Shown piece by piece: positions 27,679 to 37,075 of a stretch of DNA of 44,900 nt (within the stretch, counting starts at the first letter, position 1; every line of letters starts with the position of its first letter). The stretch is from Desulfofalx alkaliphila DSM 12257 (lineage in GTDB: Bacteria; Bacillota; Desulfotomaculia; Desulfotomaculales; Desulfohalotomaculaceae), in the NCBI RefSeq assembly GCF_000711975.1, contig NZ_JONT01000017.1, positions 1 to 44,900 on the forward strand, written 5' to 3'. A program made the translations under genes and the position numbers. Below the pieces are notes generated by a model, which worked only from the letters and a program-made list of their open reading frames with translations, had not been told where the DNA came from and made no database searches.

Positions 27679-30515
27679 CGGCGGACAATCCTGTCCGCCC
27701 TGCTTTTTTCCAAGACCGGTTTTAAAAACTGACCGGTGTAGGAATGTTCTATCCGGGCCACCTCTTCCGGGCTGCCGGCGGCTATAACTTGGCCGCCCTT
27801 GTCTCCCCCTTCGGGACCCAAATCAATGATATAATCCGCTGTTTTAATAACATCCAGGTTGTGCTCAATTACCACCACTGTGCTGCCGTTGTCCACCAGG
27901 CGGTGCAGCACCTGCAGCAGGCGGTGAATGTCGGCGGCATGCAAGCCGGTGGTGGGTTCGTCCAAAATGTACATGGTCCTGCCATTGCCCCGGCGGGACA
28001 ACTCGGTGGCCAGTTTTACCCTTTGGGCTTCTCCGCCGGAAAGTTCAGTGGCCGGCTGACCCAAGCGAATGTATCCCAGCCCCACGTCTTGCAGGGTCTG
28101 TAACTTCCGGTGAATGCGGGGGATGTTCTTAAAAAACTCCACCGCCGTATCCACCGTCATATTCAACACATCCGAAATATTCTTCCCCTTATATTTAACC
28201 TCCAGGGTTTCCCGGTTATAGCGGTGGCCCTTACACACTTCACAGGGCACATATACGTCCGGCAAAAAGTGCATCTCGATCTTAATAATACCGTCACCCT
28301 GACAGGCCTCGCAGCGCCCACCCTTTACGTTAAAACTAAAGCGCCCGGGTTTGTAACCCCTCAAATTGGCCTCGGGCAGCTGGGCATACAATTCCCTAAT
28401 ATAGGTGAACAGGCCGGTGTAGGTGGCCGGGTTAGACCGGGGCGTTCTGCCAATGGGGGCCTGGTTAATATCAATCACCTTTTCCAGGTATTCAATGCCC
28501 AGTATATCATCATGCTTGCCGGGGCGACTTTTAGCCCGGTGCAGCTTTTGGGCCAGCCGTTTATACAGCACCTCATTTATCAGGGTGCTTTTGCCGGAAC
28601 CGCTGACGCCGGTAATGCAGGTAAATACCCCCAAGGGGATGGCAACATCAATATTCTTTAAGTTGTGTTCTTTTGCCCCGATAATCCTTATTTCTTCACC
28701 CTTGGATTGGCGGCGTATCTCCGGCACCGGAACTGCCCTGCGCCCGCTGAGGTATTGCCCGGTCACCGACTGCTCATTGTTAATGATGTCCTCCGGCCTG
28801 CCCTCTGCCACCACCAAGCCGCCCCTTTCACCGGCACCGGGGCCAATGTCAATAACATGATCGGCAGCCAAAATGGTGTCCTCATCGTGTTCCACCACTA
28901 TTAAGGTGTTGCCCATATCCCGCAGGCGTTCCAAGGTGCGCAGCAGTCTCATGTTGTCCCGCTGATGCAGGCCGATGCTGGGCTCATCTAAAATATACAG
29001 GACACCCATTAGGCCGGAGCCAATTTGGGTGGCCAGCCTGATGCGCTGGGCTTCGCCGCCGGACAGGGTGCTGGCCATCCGATCCAGGGTCAGATAGTCC
29101 AGGCCCACGTTTACCAAGAAACCCAAGCGCTCGTTAATTTCCTTTAGTATTTGCCTGGCAATCACTTTTTCCCGCTCGGTGAAATCAACCTCTTGAAAAA
29201 ACTCCCGGATCTTAAGCACCGTCATACCGGTAACTTCAATAATATTTTTACCGCCAATAAGCACCGCCAGGGCTTCGGGCTTTAAGCGGGCCCCACCGCA
29301 GGCCGGGCAGCTTTTAACGGTAACATACTTTTCCATCTCCCGCCGGCGCCACTCCGACGCCGTTTCCTGGTACAGCCTGCCGATGTTGTTCACCACACCC
29401 TCGAAGGCTGTCCGGTATTTGCGGACTTTGCCAAACCTGTCCCGGTAGCTAAACTCTATTTCTTCCTTACCGCTGCCATAGAGAATGATGTCTAAATCTT
29501 CCTTTTTCATTTCTTCCACCGGCACATCCAAGCTAAAGCCATAGTGGTCAGCCACCGTCTCCAGATATCTGAGGCCGCTGGCACTCTTTATCCACCCTTC
29601 AATGGCTCCTTCTTTGATGGATTTGCTCTTATCGGGTATTATCAATTCGGCATCCACTTCTTCATAGGTACCGAGGCCGGTGCAAAGGGAACAGGCACCA
29701 AAGGGGCTGTTGAAGGAAAAGAGCCGGGGGGTGATTTCGCTGATGCCGATGCCGCAGTCCACACAGGCAAAATTTTCACTGAAAATCCGGGGTTCGCCGT
29801 CCACCACGTCAGCCAGCACCAGGCCTCCGCCGGTCTTTAGGGCCGTCTCCAGTGAATCGGCCAGGCGTTTTTCAACGCCCTCTCGAATTATCAGCCTGTC
29901 CACCACCACTTCAATGGTGTGTTTTTTGTTTTTTTCCAACTTTATTTCTTCGGTTAACTCCCGCAGTTGGCCGTCAATCCGCACCCGCACATAACCGCTC
30001 TTTTTAATATCCTCCAAAACTTTGAGGTGCTCACCCTTTTTACCCCGCACCACCGGGGCCAGCAGCTGTATTTTGGTTCTCTCCGGCAGTTCCATTAACC
30101 GGTCAACCATCTGCTGTACCGTTTGCTGGGTGATGGGCTTGCCGCAGTTGGGACAGTGGGGCCTGCCCACCCTGGCATACAAGAGCCTCAGGTAGTCGTA
30201 AATTTCTGTCACTGTGCCCACCGTACTGCGCGGGTTTTGACTGGTGGTTTTTTGGTCAATGGATATGGCCGGGGATAAGCCTTCAATGTAGTCCACATCG
30301 GGCTTTCTCATTTGTCCTAAAAACTGCCGGGCATAGGCCGAAAGAGATTCCACATAGCGGCGCTGCCCTTCGGCATAAATGGTGTCAAAGGCCAGGGAAC
30401 TTTTACCGGAGCCGGAAAGACCGGTGATAACCACCAGTTTATCCCGCGGTATTTCCACATCAATGTTCTTCAGGTTATGAACCCGGGCGCCCTTAACCAC
30501 AATTTTATCAAGCAT
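27675..30515 (-). CDS. uvrA: Excinuclease ABC subunit UvrA
   Basis: UvrA finds bulky DNA lesions and loads UvrB. At 946 residues it is full length. Both ATPase domains are seen: Walker [13 protein letters not shown] and [10 protein letters not shown], signatures [12 protein letters not shown] and [12 protein letters not shown], and Walker [14 protein letters not shown] and [13 protein letters not shown]. Zinc sites are [13 protein letters not shown] ... CSLCTG, CPACGG and CEACQGDG ... CEVCKG. GGAGG at an 8-nt gap supports ATG 30513-30515 over a frame six codons longer. A LexA box and a sigma-A promoter lie upstream, so it is an SOS gene with its own transcript 114 nt behind uvrB. Confidence 0.98.
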   Translation of the reverse strand: MLDKIVVKGARVHNLKNIDVEIPRDKLVVITGLSGSGKSSLAFDTIYAEGQRRYVESLSAYARQFLGQMRKPDVDYIEGLSPAISIDQKTTSQNPRSTVGTVTEIYDYLRLLYARVGRPHCPNCGKPITQQTVQQMVDRLMELPERTKIQLLAPVVRGKKGEHLKVLEDIKKSGYVRVRIDGQLRELTEEIKLEKNKKHTIEVVVDRLIIREGVEKRLADSLETALKTGGGLVLADVVDGEPRIFSENFACVDCGIGISEITPRLFSFNSPFGACSLCTGLGTYEEVDAELIIPDKSKSIKEGAIEGWIKSASGLRYLETVADHYGFSLDVPVEEMKKEDLDIILYGSGKEEIEFSYRDRFGKVRKYRTAFEGVVNNIGRLYQETASEWRRREMEKYVTVKSCPACGGARLKPEALAVLIGGKNIIEVTGMTVLKIREFFQEVDFTEREKVIARQILKEINERLGFLVNVGLDYLTLDRMASTLSGGEAQRIRLATQIGSGLMGVLYILDEPSIGLHQRDNMRLLRTLERLRDMGNTLIVVEHDEDTILAADHVIDIGPGAGERGGLVVAEGRPEDIINNEQSVTGQYLSGRRAVPVPEIRRQSKGEEIRIIGAKEHNLKNIDVAIPLGVFTCITGVSGSGKSTLINEVLYKRLAQKLHRAKSRPGKHDDILGIEYLEKVIDINQAPIGRTPRSNPATYTGLFTYIRELYAQLPEANLRGYKPGRFSFNVKGGRCEACQGDGIIKIEMHFLPDVYVPCEVCKGHRYNRETLEVKYKGKNISDVLNMTVDTAVEFFKNIPRIHRKLQTLQDVGLGYIRLGQPATELSGGEAQRVKLATELSRRGNGRTMYILDEPTTGLHAADIHRLLQVLHRLVDNGSTVVVIEHNLDVIKTADYIIDLGPEGGDKGGQVIAAGSPEEVARIEHSYTGQFLKPVLEKSRADRIVRR

Positions 30516-30547
30516 TAAAAATTCCTCCATCAATTAGGTCTAATACA

Positions 30548-30576
30548 ATTATAACCGGCTGGCACAGCAATAACAA
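30548..30576 (-). promoter_or_regulatory. Sigma-A promoter of uvrA
   Basis: TTGTTA (complement of 30571-30576), a 17-nt spacer and TATAAT (complement of 30548-30553). It lies between the uvrB stop and the uvrA start. Confidence 0.75.
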
Positions 30577-30588
30577 GAACGTTTGTTC
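30577..30588. promoter_or_regulatory. LexA (SOS) box of uvrA
   Basis: GAAC-GTTT-GTTC is an exact match to the Gram-positive LexA core GAACN4GTTC, abutting the -35 element. LexA bound here would block polymerase until the SOS response is induced. Confidence 0.75.
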
Positions 30589-30629
30589 TAAAACCCTGCA
30601 AATTTTACAGCTTTAAACCCCGCATAAAC

Positions 30630-32624
30630 CTATAATTCCTTGGGCACGCCCCGCAGCCTTAACCTCAGCTCAATGATGGCATCCCTCAATTGGGCTGCCT
30701 TTTCAAACTCCAGCTCCCTGGCTGCCTCTTTCATTTCTTTTTCCAGGTCGGCAATGAGCTTTTTCAGGTCTTTCTTGCTCATCTTATCCACCTTGCTGCC
30801 GGCGGTGTATTTTGCCGGCTCCTCTGCCGCCTTGGTGGCTTCGATGATTTCCCGCACAGCCTTGCGAATGGTTTGGGGCACAATATTGTGCTCTTTGTTA
30901 TAGGCAATTTGCTTTTGGCGGCGCCGCTCTGTTTCGCCCAGGGCCTTTTCCATGGACTTGGTAATTTTATCGGCATACATTATTACCTTGCCCTGGGCAT
31001 TTCTTGCGGCCCGGCCGATGGTCTGGATCAAAGAGCGTTCGCTGCGCAGGTAGCCTTCCTTGTCGGCATCTAAAATGGCCACCAAACTTACCTCCGGCAG
31101 GTCTAAACCTTCCCGCAGCAGGTTGATGCCCACCAGCACGTCAAACTCACCCAAACGCAAGTCCCGCAGTATTTCCATCCGCTCGATGGTATTGATGTCC
31201 GAGTGCAGGTAGCGCACCTTGATACCCATTTCCCTAAAATAGTCCGTCAAGTCCTCGGCCATTTTTTTAGTGAGCGTAGTCACCAGCACCCGCTCATCCC
31301 GCTCTATCCGCAGACGGATTTCCCCGTACAAGTCGTCAATTTGACCCCGGGTGGGACGCACAAATATTTCCGGATCCACCAGGCCGGTGGGTCGAATAAT
31401 TTGCTCCACCACCGCATCGCTGTGTTCCCTTTCGTAGGGGCCCGGTGTGGCGCTTACGTAAATGCGCTGGCCCACCCGCTCCTCAAATTCGGAAAATTTT
31501 AAGGGACGGTTGTCCAAGGCCGAGGGCAGTCTAAAGCCGTGTTCTATCAGGCTCATCTTCCGGGAGCGGTCACCCTCATACATGGCCCCCACCTGGGGTA
31601 TGGCCACGTGGGATTCGTCAATTACCATTAAAAAATCGTCGGGAAAGAAATCCAGCAAGGTGTAAGGGGGTTCCCCCGGTGCCCTGCCGGTGAGATGACG
31701 GCTGTAGTTTTCAATTCCGTTGCAATAGCCCACCTCGCGCATCATTTCAATGTCATAATTGGTGCGCTGCTCCAATCGCTGGGCTTCCAGCAATTTCCCC
31801 GCATCCCTCAACTCCTTGAGCCGCTCTTCCAGCTCCTCTTCAATGGTCACAATGGCCCGCTCCATCCTCTCTTGGGAGGTGGCAAAGTGACTGGCCGGGA
31901 AAACCGAAATGTGGCTGCGCCGGCCCAATATCTCCCCGGTGAGCACATCAAATTCAACCATTTTTTCTATCTCATCCCCAAACATCTCTATGCGCAGCGC
32001 CCTTTCGGTGGCCGAAGCGGGGAAAATCTCAATGACGTCCCCCCTCACCCGGAAGGTACCCCGGGTAAAGTTAAGATCGTTGCGGTCGTATTGGATGTCC
32101 ACCAGTTTGCGTAAAATGGCATCCCGGTCATAGATTCCCCCGCTGCGCAGGGACAGCACCAGCTTGCTGTATTCTTCCGGGTTGCCCAAACCATAAATAC
32201 AGGACACACTGGCCACCACAATAACGTCCCGCCGCTCAAAAAGGGCGCAGGTGGCAGAGTGGCGCAGTTTATCTATTTCGTCGTTAATGCTGCTGTCCTT
32301 TTCAATATAAGTATCCGTTTGCGGAATATAGGCTTCCGGCTGATAGTAGTCATAGTAGCTAACAAAGTATTCCACCGCATTGTTCGGAAAAAACTCCATA
32401 AACTCGCTGCACAATTGGGCGGCCAAGGTTTTATTGGGGGCCAGCACCAGTGTAGGCCGGTTCACCTTGGCAATGACGTTGGCCATGGTGTAGGTTTTGC
32501 CTGAGCCGGTAACCCCCAAAAGTGTTTGATGCTTTAAACCCTGCTCCAATCCATCAATCAGTTGAGCAATGGCCTTGGGCTGGTCGCCCTTGGGTGAAAA
32601 GTTAGATTTTAACTGAAAGGCCAT
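30630..32624 (-). CDS. uvrB: Excinuclease ABC subunit UvrB
   Basis: UvrB is the damage-verifying helicase-like subunit. At 664 residues it is full length. Helicase motifs: [18 protein letters not shown] (Walker A), [11 protein letters not shown] (DEAD-like DESH), [10 protein letters not shown] and [18 protein letters not shown] (motif VI). The beta-hairpin that inserts into DNA is in [14 protein letters not shown], and the C-terminal UVR motif ([24 protein letters not shown]) contacts UvrC. AAGGTGAT supports ATG 32622-32624; the longer frame is unlikely. I saw no LexA box in front of it, in contrast to uvrA. Confidence 0.98.
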   Translation of the reverse strand: MAFQLKSNFSPKGDQPKAIAQLIDGLEQGLKHQTLLGVTGSGKTYTMANVIAKVNRPTLVLAPNKTLAAQLCSEFMEFFPNNAVEYFVSYYDYYQPEAYIPQTDTYIEKDSSINDEIDKLRHSATCALFERRDVIVVASVSCIYGLGNPEEYSKLVLSLRSGGIYDRDAILRKLVDIQYDRNDLNFTRGTFRVRGDVIEIFPASATERALRIEMFGDEIEKMVEFDVLTGEILGRRSHISVFPASHFATSQERMERAIVTIEEELEERLKELRDAGKLLEAQRLEQRTNYDIEMMREVGYCNGIENYSRHLTGRAPGEPPYTLLDFFPDDFLMVIDESHVAIPQVGAMYEGDRSRKMSLIEHGFRLPSALDNRPLKFSEFEERVGQRIYVSATPGPYEREHSDAVVEQIIRPTGLVDPEIFVRPTRGQIDDLYGEIRLRIERDERVLVTTLTKKMAEDLTDYFREMGIKVRYLHSDINTIERMEILRDLRLGEFDVLVGINLLREGLDLPEVSLVAILDADKEGYLRSERSLIQTIGRAARNAQGKVIMYADKITKSMEKALGETERRRQKQIAYNKEHNIVPQTIRKAVREIIEATKAAEEPAKYTAGSKVDKMSKKDLKKLIADLEKEMKEAARELEFEKAAQLRDAIIELRLRLRGVPKEL

Positions 32625-32681
32625 CTTAATAATCACCTTCTTACTATAAAAGTAACACCTTATTCCCATAAATACATGAAA

Positions 32682-32690
32682 ATTATATCA
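32682..32690 (-). promoter_or_regulatory. Extended -10 promoter of uvrB
   Basis: TATAAT (complement of 32682-32687) preceded by TGA gives TGnTATAAT. The -35 position (TTCAAG) is poor and lies inside the hairpin described next. Confidence 0.5.
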
Positions 32691-32697
32691 TAGAGGT

Positions 32698-32742
32698 CAA
32701 ATGCCTTGAAATCACGCAAATCTGCGGAAATCAAGGCATTTG
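32698..32742 (-). terminator. Long hairpin between the lipoprotein gene and uvrB
   Basis: CAAATGCCTTGA (32698-32709) pairs with TCAAGGCATTTG (32731-32742); inside, CGCA and TGCG pair around AATC. It lies 29 nt behind the lipoprotein stop. There is no T-run on the minus side, so it may be an atypical terminator or a 3'-end stabiliser. Confidence 0.55.
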
Positions 32743-32770
32743 CTTTGTTATGCTTTGTCACTGGTAATTT

Positions 32771-34213
32771 CTAGCTGCCACTGCCACTGCCGCTGTCGCT
32801 GCCGCCCTGCCCTTGCCCACCTTGTTCTTGCCCCGCTTGCTGTCCCCCACCGTTCTGGGGCTGGGCCTCAATGCTTTGAATTTCCCCATCTATTTGAACT
32901 TCCACCACCTTGCCGTCATTGGTGGTGATGCGCAGGGTGCTTTGCTGCTGGCCCCCCTCTTGGTTTTGGGCCTGGCCTTGGTCTTGGTTTTGCTTTTGCT
33001 TTTCGCCGTCCTTATTTTGCTTTTCACCCTGCTCCTGCCGGCCCTGCTGATCTTTCATGTCCTTCATATCCTCCATCCTATCCTGCAGTAGATAAAGATT
33101 GTCCTGATCGATCAGCCGGGGCGGTACCACCTTGGCAGGTACAGTGTAATTACCGTTATTTATCCTGGTGTCGTACTGAAAACTTTTACCCTGGGCCAGG
33201 TTAACTGCCGCCTCATAGGCCAATTGGGCCAACATATCCGGACGGTTGTCCACCTCCGCATCGTGCTCGCCGGCCATTAATGCCTTAATGGCCCGGGGAT
33301 CTGCCCCCACCCCCACCGTAATCACCCGGCCCTCCATGTTAAACTGCTTTAATACCTCCGCCGCAGCCATGGCCAGCTGGCTGTCGTTGGCCAGCACCGC
33401 ATCTATTTTGGTACCCACCTCTAACAATTGCTGCATGGTTGCCTTTGCTAAGTCGGCCTCCCATTTATCATGGACCTGAGACAGCACCACTTCCACATTT
33501 TCCAAACCCTGCAGCCCGCTGTGCACCGCCCCGGTGATGGCCCGGGCCATCTGGTCATCGCCGTCCCCCTGCAGCACCACCACCCTAAAGGGGCCCCCGT
33601 CCTGCAGGCCCACCGCCGCCTGCTGCTCAGGCGGAATTACCATTTGCTGCTGCTCACCTTCCCCCTGCTGCCCCTCCTGGGGCGGCTGCGGATTTAACAG
33701 CACCTCACCCTCCTGCACCTGCTGCCGGCCTTCCTTAATGATGTTTTCAATATACTGCACCTGCAGACTGCCTGCCCTGCTGTGGTCAGAGGTGATATAG
33801 CCATCCACCGGCGTGTTGACGGGCAGGGTTTCCAGGGCTATAACCTTGATGTTATTTTGTGTCAACTGCCGCACCAAGTCCGGCCCAATTTCCGGGTCGG
33901 TCATCTGCAGCACAACCACCGCAACTTTTTCTTCAATCAAAGTTTGAATATCCTTTTGCTGCTGGGTGGAATCGCCCCCGGCATCCAACCAGGTAAGCTG
34001 GGCCCGATCTTGTTTTTTGCTTTCGTTAAAAACCTTATGGATGGTGCGGTTGCCGTCCCGCTCCATATCAGCAACACTGACACCTATCTTGGGGCCCTGC
34101 TGGGGCGCCGGTTTTTTCTCCCCGCCGCCACCCCCGGGGCAGCCGACACTAACTGCCATCACCAATAAGAGCAATATGGTTAATAACCAATAACACTTGT
34201 TACGGCTAAACAT
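32771..34213 (-). CDS. Orphan sugar-type solute-binding lipoprotein with Q-rich insertions
   Basis: A 480-residue secreted lipoprotein. A membrane signal (LLTILLLLVMAVSVG) ends at a lipobox Cys25, followed by a Gly-rich linker. The body is a type I periplasmic-binding fold of the ribose/xylose-binding kind (PKIGVSVADMERDGNRTIHKVF, VVVLQMTDPEIGPDLVRQLTQNNIKVIALETLPV, RVVVLQGDGDDQMARAITGAV, DAVLANDSQLAMAAAEVLKQF, VITVGVGADPRAIKALMAGEHDAEVDN). A Pro/Gln/Glu-rich loop (about 160-205) interrupts the lobes, and the last 100 residues are Q/K/G-rich with a short ordered piece (STLRITTNDGKVVEVQIDGE) and a Gly-Ser tail. No permease or ATPase of a sugar transporter is near. Role unknown: sensing or an exported binding function. 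ATG start behind AGGTG. Confidence 0.85.
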   Translation of the reverse strand: MFSRNKCYWLLTILLLLVMAVSVGCPGGGGGEKKPAPQQGPKIGVSVADMERDGNRTIHKVFNESKKQDRAQLTWLDAGGDSTQQQKDIQTLIEEKVAVVVLQMTDPEIGPDLVRQLTQNNIKVIALETLPVNTPVDGYITSDHSRAGSLQVQYIENIIKEGRQQVQEGEVLLNPQPPQEGQQGEGEQQQMVIPPEQQAAVGLQDGGPFRVVVLQGDGDDQMARAITGAVHSGLQGLENVEVVLSQVHDKWEADLAKATMQQLLEVGTKIDAVLANDSQLAMAAAEVLKQFNMEGRVITVGVGADPRAIKALMAGEHDAEVDNRPDMLAQLAYEAAVNLAQGKSFQYDTRINNGNYTVPAKVVPPRLIDQDNLYLLQDRMEDMKDMKDQQGRQEQGEKQNKDGEKQKQNQDQGQAQNQEGGQQQSTLRITTNDGKVVEVQIDGEIQSIEAQPQNGGGQQAGQEQGGQGQGGSDSGSGSGS

Positions 34214-34331
34214 CAGCTCACCTCACCAACAGTTGTTACTGGTTATTATGCTGTTTTTTCGGTTTTCTAGTAAATTTTCTTCATAAAACTTGTCCTCTAA
34301 CATATGCATTAAGTGAAAGGGGATGTAGCCA

Positions 34332-34601
34332 ATGATTGGTAGTTTGTTGCGGCAGCTAAGGGAAGTAATGGAATTCCTAAACCGCCTGATGGGCAGGCAG
34401 GAGGAGGGGCCTGAACTCTTTGCCATGATAGAACAGGCCCACCTTGACTGGCAGCATGCGATGCAGCAGTTAGACCTCTGCGACAAGGACATGTTAGATT
34501 ACGTGATACACCAACTGCAAGCCAGGGAGAGAAGGTACATAGCTTTAATGATGCAGGCCAGGCAGGAGGGATTGGTGGCCTGGACACCGGATGAAAATTA
34601 A
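34332..34601 (+). CDS. DUF2508 (YaaL-like) small protein
   Basis: An 89-residue soluble, mostly helical protein. The core (LFAMIEQAHLDWQHAMQQLDLCDKDMLDYVIHQLQARERRYIALMMQAR, about 32-80) matches the DUF2508/YaaL pattern: an acidic helix with a conserved Trp, a D/E-x-x-D-Y-hydrophobic stretch and an ERRY motif. In B. subtilis yaaL lies between recR and bofA and its role is unknown; here it lies elsewhere. AAAGGGG precedes the ATG. It diverges from the lipoprotein gene, and its TAA stop shares TTAA with the stop of the glycosylase on the other strand. Confidence 0.8.
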   Translation: MIGSLLRQLREVMEFLNRLMGRQEEGPELFAMIEQAHLDWQHAMQQLDLCDKDMLDYVIHQLQARERRYIALMMQARQEGLVAWTPDEN

Positions 34602-35161
34602 CTTTCATTCATAAGCTTCTTATACTCATCCCTTACCTGCTGAAAATCTTCCCATACCGGCTTTTTTCTCCGGGGATCCCTCAGTAGGGCCGCCGGGTGA
34701 TAGGTAGGCATTATTTTAATGCCGCTTTTGCTCTCCAGCCATTGACCCCGCATTTGGGTAATTTTTGCATCGGGTTTTATTAGATTTTGCAGTGCAGTGC
34801 TGCCCAGCAGCACCACTATTTGGGGCCTGATTGTTTCCAACTGCTGCCACAACCAGGGCAGGCATGCTTTAGCTTCCTTCCGACTGGGCACCCGGTTATT
34901 GGGCGGGCGGCACTTAACAATATTTGCTATATAAACATCCTGCCGCTTAATTTCTGCCGCCTCTAAAATTTTATCCAGCAATTGACCCGCAGCACCCACA
35001 AAGGGTATGCCCTGCAAATCCTCATCCTTGCCCGGCCCTTCACCAATGAGCATCAGTTTAGCCTTGGGGTTGCCCACCCCAAAAACAATATTTGTTCTGC
35101 CCGCGGCCAGACCACAATTAGTGCAGCCCTGTATCTCTTTTTCAATCAGCTCTAAACTCAA
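34598..35161 (-). CDS. Family 4 uracil-DNA glycosylase (4Fe-4S)
   Basis: This 187-residue enzyme removes uracil from DNA. The iron-sulfur Cys ligands are C13, C16, C84 and C100. Motif 1 is GEGPGKDED (40-48) and motif 3 is HPAALLR (155-161), as in the UDG-a (family 4) group of thermophiles and many Firmicutes. The start is TTG behind AGGTGG. It stands alone, convergent with the DUF2508 gene and divergent from the small membrane protein. The thermophile link is only suggestive; mesophiles also carry this family. Confidence 0.94.
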   Translation of the reverse strand: MSLELIEKEIQGCTNCGLAAGRTNIVFGVGNPKAKLMLIGEGPGKDEDLQGIPFVGAAGQLLDKILEAAEIKRQDVYIANIVKCRPPNNRVPSRKEAKACLPWLWQQLETIRPQIVVLLGSTALQNLIKPDAKITQMRGQWLESKSGIKIMPTYHPAALLRDPRRKKPVWEDFQQVRDEYKKLMNES

Positions 35162-35254
35162 ATATTTCCACCTCTGTCTCTTACATTGGTATATTTATCA
35201 TTATTTTATAACAAACTACTGATAAAATCATCTATGCAATACAGGAGGGATAAC

Positions 35255-35392
35255 GTGGCAGACATAAAAGAAAGGAATTCGCCGGATCTGGGCACCTGGG
35301 CCACCTTTCAACCGGGGTGGTGGGTATTGCACCTAATCAGCATCATTGTTGTCGGTTATTTAGGCTACTATATCCTAGCGGGTATCATGTAA
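35255..35392 (+). CDS. 45-residue single-pass membrane protein
   Basis: A GTG start (35255-35257) with a perfect AGGAGG at a 6-nt gap opens a 45-codon frame. A polar N terminus (ADIKERNSPDLGTWATFQPG) is followed by one membrane segment (WWVLHLISIIVVGYLGYYIL). I do not recognise a family. It stands 15 nt before the DUF3243 gene on the same strand and probably shares its transcript. The strong ribosome-binding site is the main support; a longer frame upstream with an ATG lacks one. Confidence 0.7.
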   Translation: MADIKERNSPDLGTWATFQPGWWVLHLISIIVVGYLGYYILAGIM

Positions 35393-35407
35393 AGGAGGGC
35401 ACTGCCA

Positions 35408-35683
35408 ATGGTATTTGATTTTGACCTAAAGCAAATTAACACCAACTGGGATAATTGGAAGCGCTACCTGGGACAAGCAGTTGAGTTTGCAGAAGAACTG
35501 GGCATGTCTAGAGAGCGCATCAACAATCTGGCTGCACAGGCTGGGTCTGTACTTGCAGAAAACGTTCCCCCTGCCAACCCAGAGCAAAAAACCCTAAAGG
35601 AACTGTGGGAAGTGGCAGATAAGGATGAGCAGCAGGTAATTGCCCGTCTAATGACAAAACTGGCCAGCAAAAGTATTAGCTAG
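35408..35683 (+). CDS. DUF3243 (YmfJ-like) protein
   Basis: A 91-residue soluble helical protein. WDNWKRYLGQAVEFAEELGMSRERI and LAENVPPANPEQKTLKELWEVADKDEQQVIARLMTKL match DUF3243, whose B. subtilis member is YmfJ, of unknown role. AAGGAGG precedes the ATG. It follows the 45-residue membrane protein and ends before a bidirectional terminator. Confidence 0.82.
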   Translation: MVFDFDLKQINTNWDNWKRYLGQAVEFAEELGMSRERINNLAAQAGSVLAENVPPANPEQKTLKELWEVADKDEQQVIARLMTKLASKSIS

Positions 35684-35697
35684 CCCACACTAGAAAC

Positions 35698-35728
35698 CCC
35701 GGTGTAGTATACAGCACCGGGATTTTTA
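35698..35728. terminator. Bidirectional terminator
   Basis: CCCGGTG (35698-35704) pairs with CACCGGG (35715-35721), followed on the plus side by ATTTTT. It ends the DUF3243 transcript and lies directly behind the MinJ-like stop on the minus strand. Confidence 0.85.
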
Positions 35729-36973
35729 GTGCGGAGCGCCAAAACGCTTCTTCCACTTTTCAAACCATTTAGACAGCAAACCCGAGTTTTTAATTTCCCC
35801 ATGCACCCCTTCACCGCCCTCGGGCACCGGCAGCAGCCCAAAGGGCTGTGCAGGGGGAACCTTCACCAATTCCCGGCGATAGGCCTGCTGTTCACTGCTT
35901 ATATAAGAAAACTCCAATAGCCCCTCGTTGTGGTGCAGCATATACTGCAGTGTGCTCTTGCTGTATAGAGGAATATCGTTCACCGCTAAAATAACATCCC
36001 CCGACCTCAGGCCGGCATTCCAGGCAGGGGTTTTGGGCAAAACATCCAATACCATTACCCCCTGGCCCGGCGGCACATAAATGGGCTGTTGGGTCATCTC
36101 CACTTTCTTGCCGATGTAAATTACTGCCTCATGGCCCAGGAAGGAAAACAAGGCCGCCATTAAACCCATCAGCAGGTACTGGTCAGAAAGCACCGCCAGC
36201 ACCAGCAGTATCAGGCTGTAAATTGCTAAATATTTGGCAGAAAGCCGTGCCTTTTCTTGCGGCTTGCGGGCAGTGGCCATATCCCCATAACCCAGCCCGG
36301 CCACCACAGGTATCAAGCCGTATAAGAGCATCTCCGGGTCACCCTCTACCCGGGGCTTAATTAAGGGCCACCATTCCGGCATGGGCACACCTTCGGGGGG
36401 CAGCTCCGCCACCCCAATAACAAGCAGGGCCACCACCGGAATAGGCCAAAAACGCTGCAGTACAAAACCGCCAACCACCCGATTCCCCGCCATTTTAAAG
36501 TAGCTGGGCACCGCACCCAAATGGCCGCTGAAATAAATCAGTATACTTTCCACCATGTGCAGTATGGCCACCAGGGCCAAAACTTGCGGCACACTTATTT
36601 CCGGCCAGCCAAAAAGCAGGTGTGCCAGCGACAAAATGCCCCCGGCATAGGCAAAACACAAAAAACGCAAATTAATCATCATTAACAAGAGGGCCACCGC
36701 CCAGAGATAAATAAGCCCTGATCCGGTGAGGGTCAGGCCCACAAAGAGCATTAAAATGCTGCCAATAAGCCCACCCAGCACACCGTAGCCGGCGGCCTGC
36801 AAGGTGTCGGGCCACCAGCGACCATGCTTAAACCCAAACAGACGGTGTTTTTCCCGCAGTGTCCGGCGATATTGAAAGGCCACCAAAATAATAACCAGCC
36901 AGAAAATGGGATGTAAAATCGCTTCAATTAATTGGGTAATCAGCAGAGGTATAACTTCTAAAAAGGGGAACAC
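35726..36973 (-). CDS. MinJ-like polytopic membrane protein with C-terminal PDZ domain
   Basis: A 415-residue protein with about eight membrane segments in the first 290 residues and a PDZ domain at about 300-370 (GVMVLDVLPKTPAWNAGLRSGDVILAVNDIPL). This is the architecture of B. subtilis MinJ, which bridges DivIVA and MinD; in B. subtilis minJ is also close to ftsE-ftsX-ctpB, as here. Sequence similarity itself looks loose, so the name rests on architecture and context. GTG start (36971-36973) behind GAGG. It is the last gene of the ftsEX-hydrolase-ctp run, set apart from ctp by a terminator. Confidence 0.8.
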   Translation of the reverse strand: MFPFLEVIPLLITQLIEAILHPIFWLVIILVAFQYRRTLREKHRLFGFKHGRWWPDTLQAAGYGVLGGLIGSILMLFVGLTLTGSGLIYLWAVALLLMMINLRFLCFAYAGGILSLAHLLFGWPEISVPQVLALVAILHMVESILIYFSGHLGAVPSYFKMAGNRVVGGFVLQRFWPIPVVALLVIGVAELPPEGVPMPEWWPLIKPRVEGDPEMLLYGLIPVVAGLGYGDMATARKPQEKARLSAKYLAIYSLILLVLAVLSDQYLLMGLMAALFSFLGHEAVIYIGKKVEMTQQPIYVPPGQGVMVLDVLPKTPAWNAGLRSGDVILAVNDIPLYSKSTLQYMLHHNEGLLEFSYISSEQQAYRRELVKVPPAQPFGLLPVPEGGEGVHGEIKNSGLLSKWFEKWKKRFGAPH

Positions 36974-36991
36974 CGCCTCACCTCATTATTC

Positions 36992-37020
36992 AAAAGGACC
37001 ACGGCAATTCCGTGGCCCTT
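36992..37020 (-). terminator. Terminator after ctp
   Basis: AAGG-CCACGG (36994-37004) pairs with CCGTGG-CCTT (37010-37020) with one mismatch around CAATT, and is followed by TTTT on the minus strand. Confidence 0.8.
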
Positions 37021-37075
37021 GTTCTCATACAACCATAACGGCCCTTTGCCATGGCCTAAGCCAAGGCAATACCGT

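Noticed and set aside
32740-33091. Plus-strand frames with hydrophobic runs opposite the lipoprotein tail
   Set aside because: They arise from reading the Q-rich codons (CAG/CAA) backwards as Leu-rich sequence.
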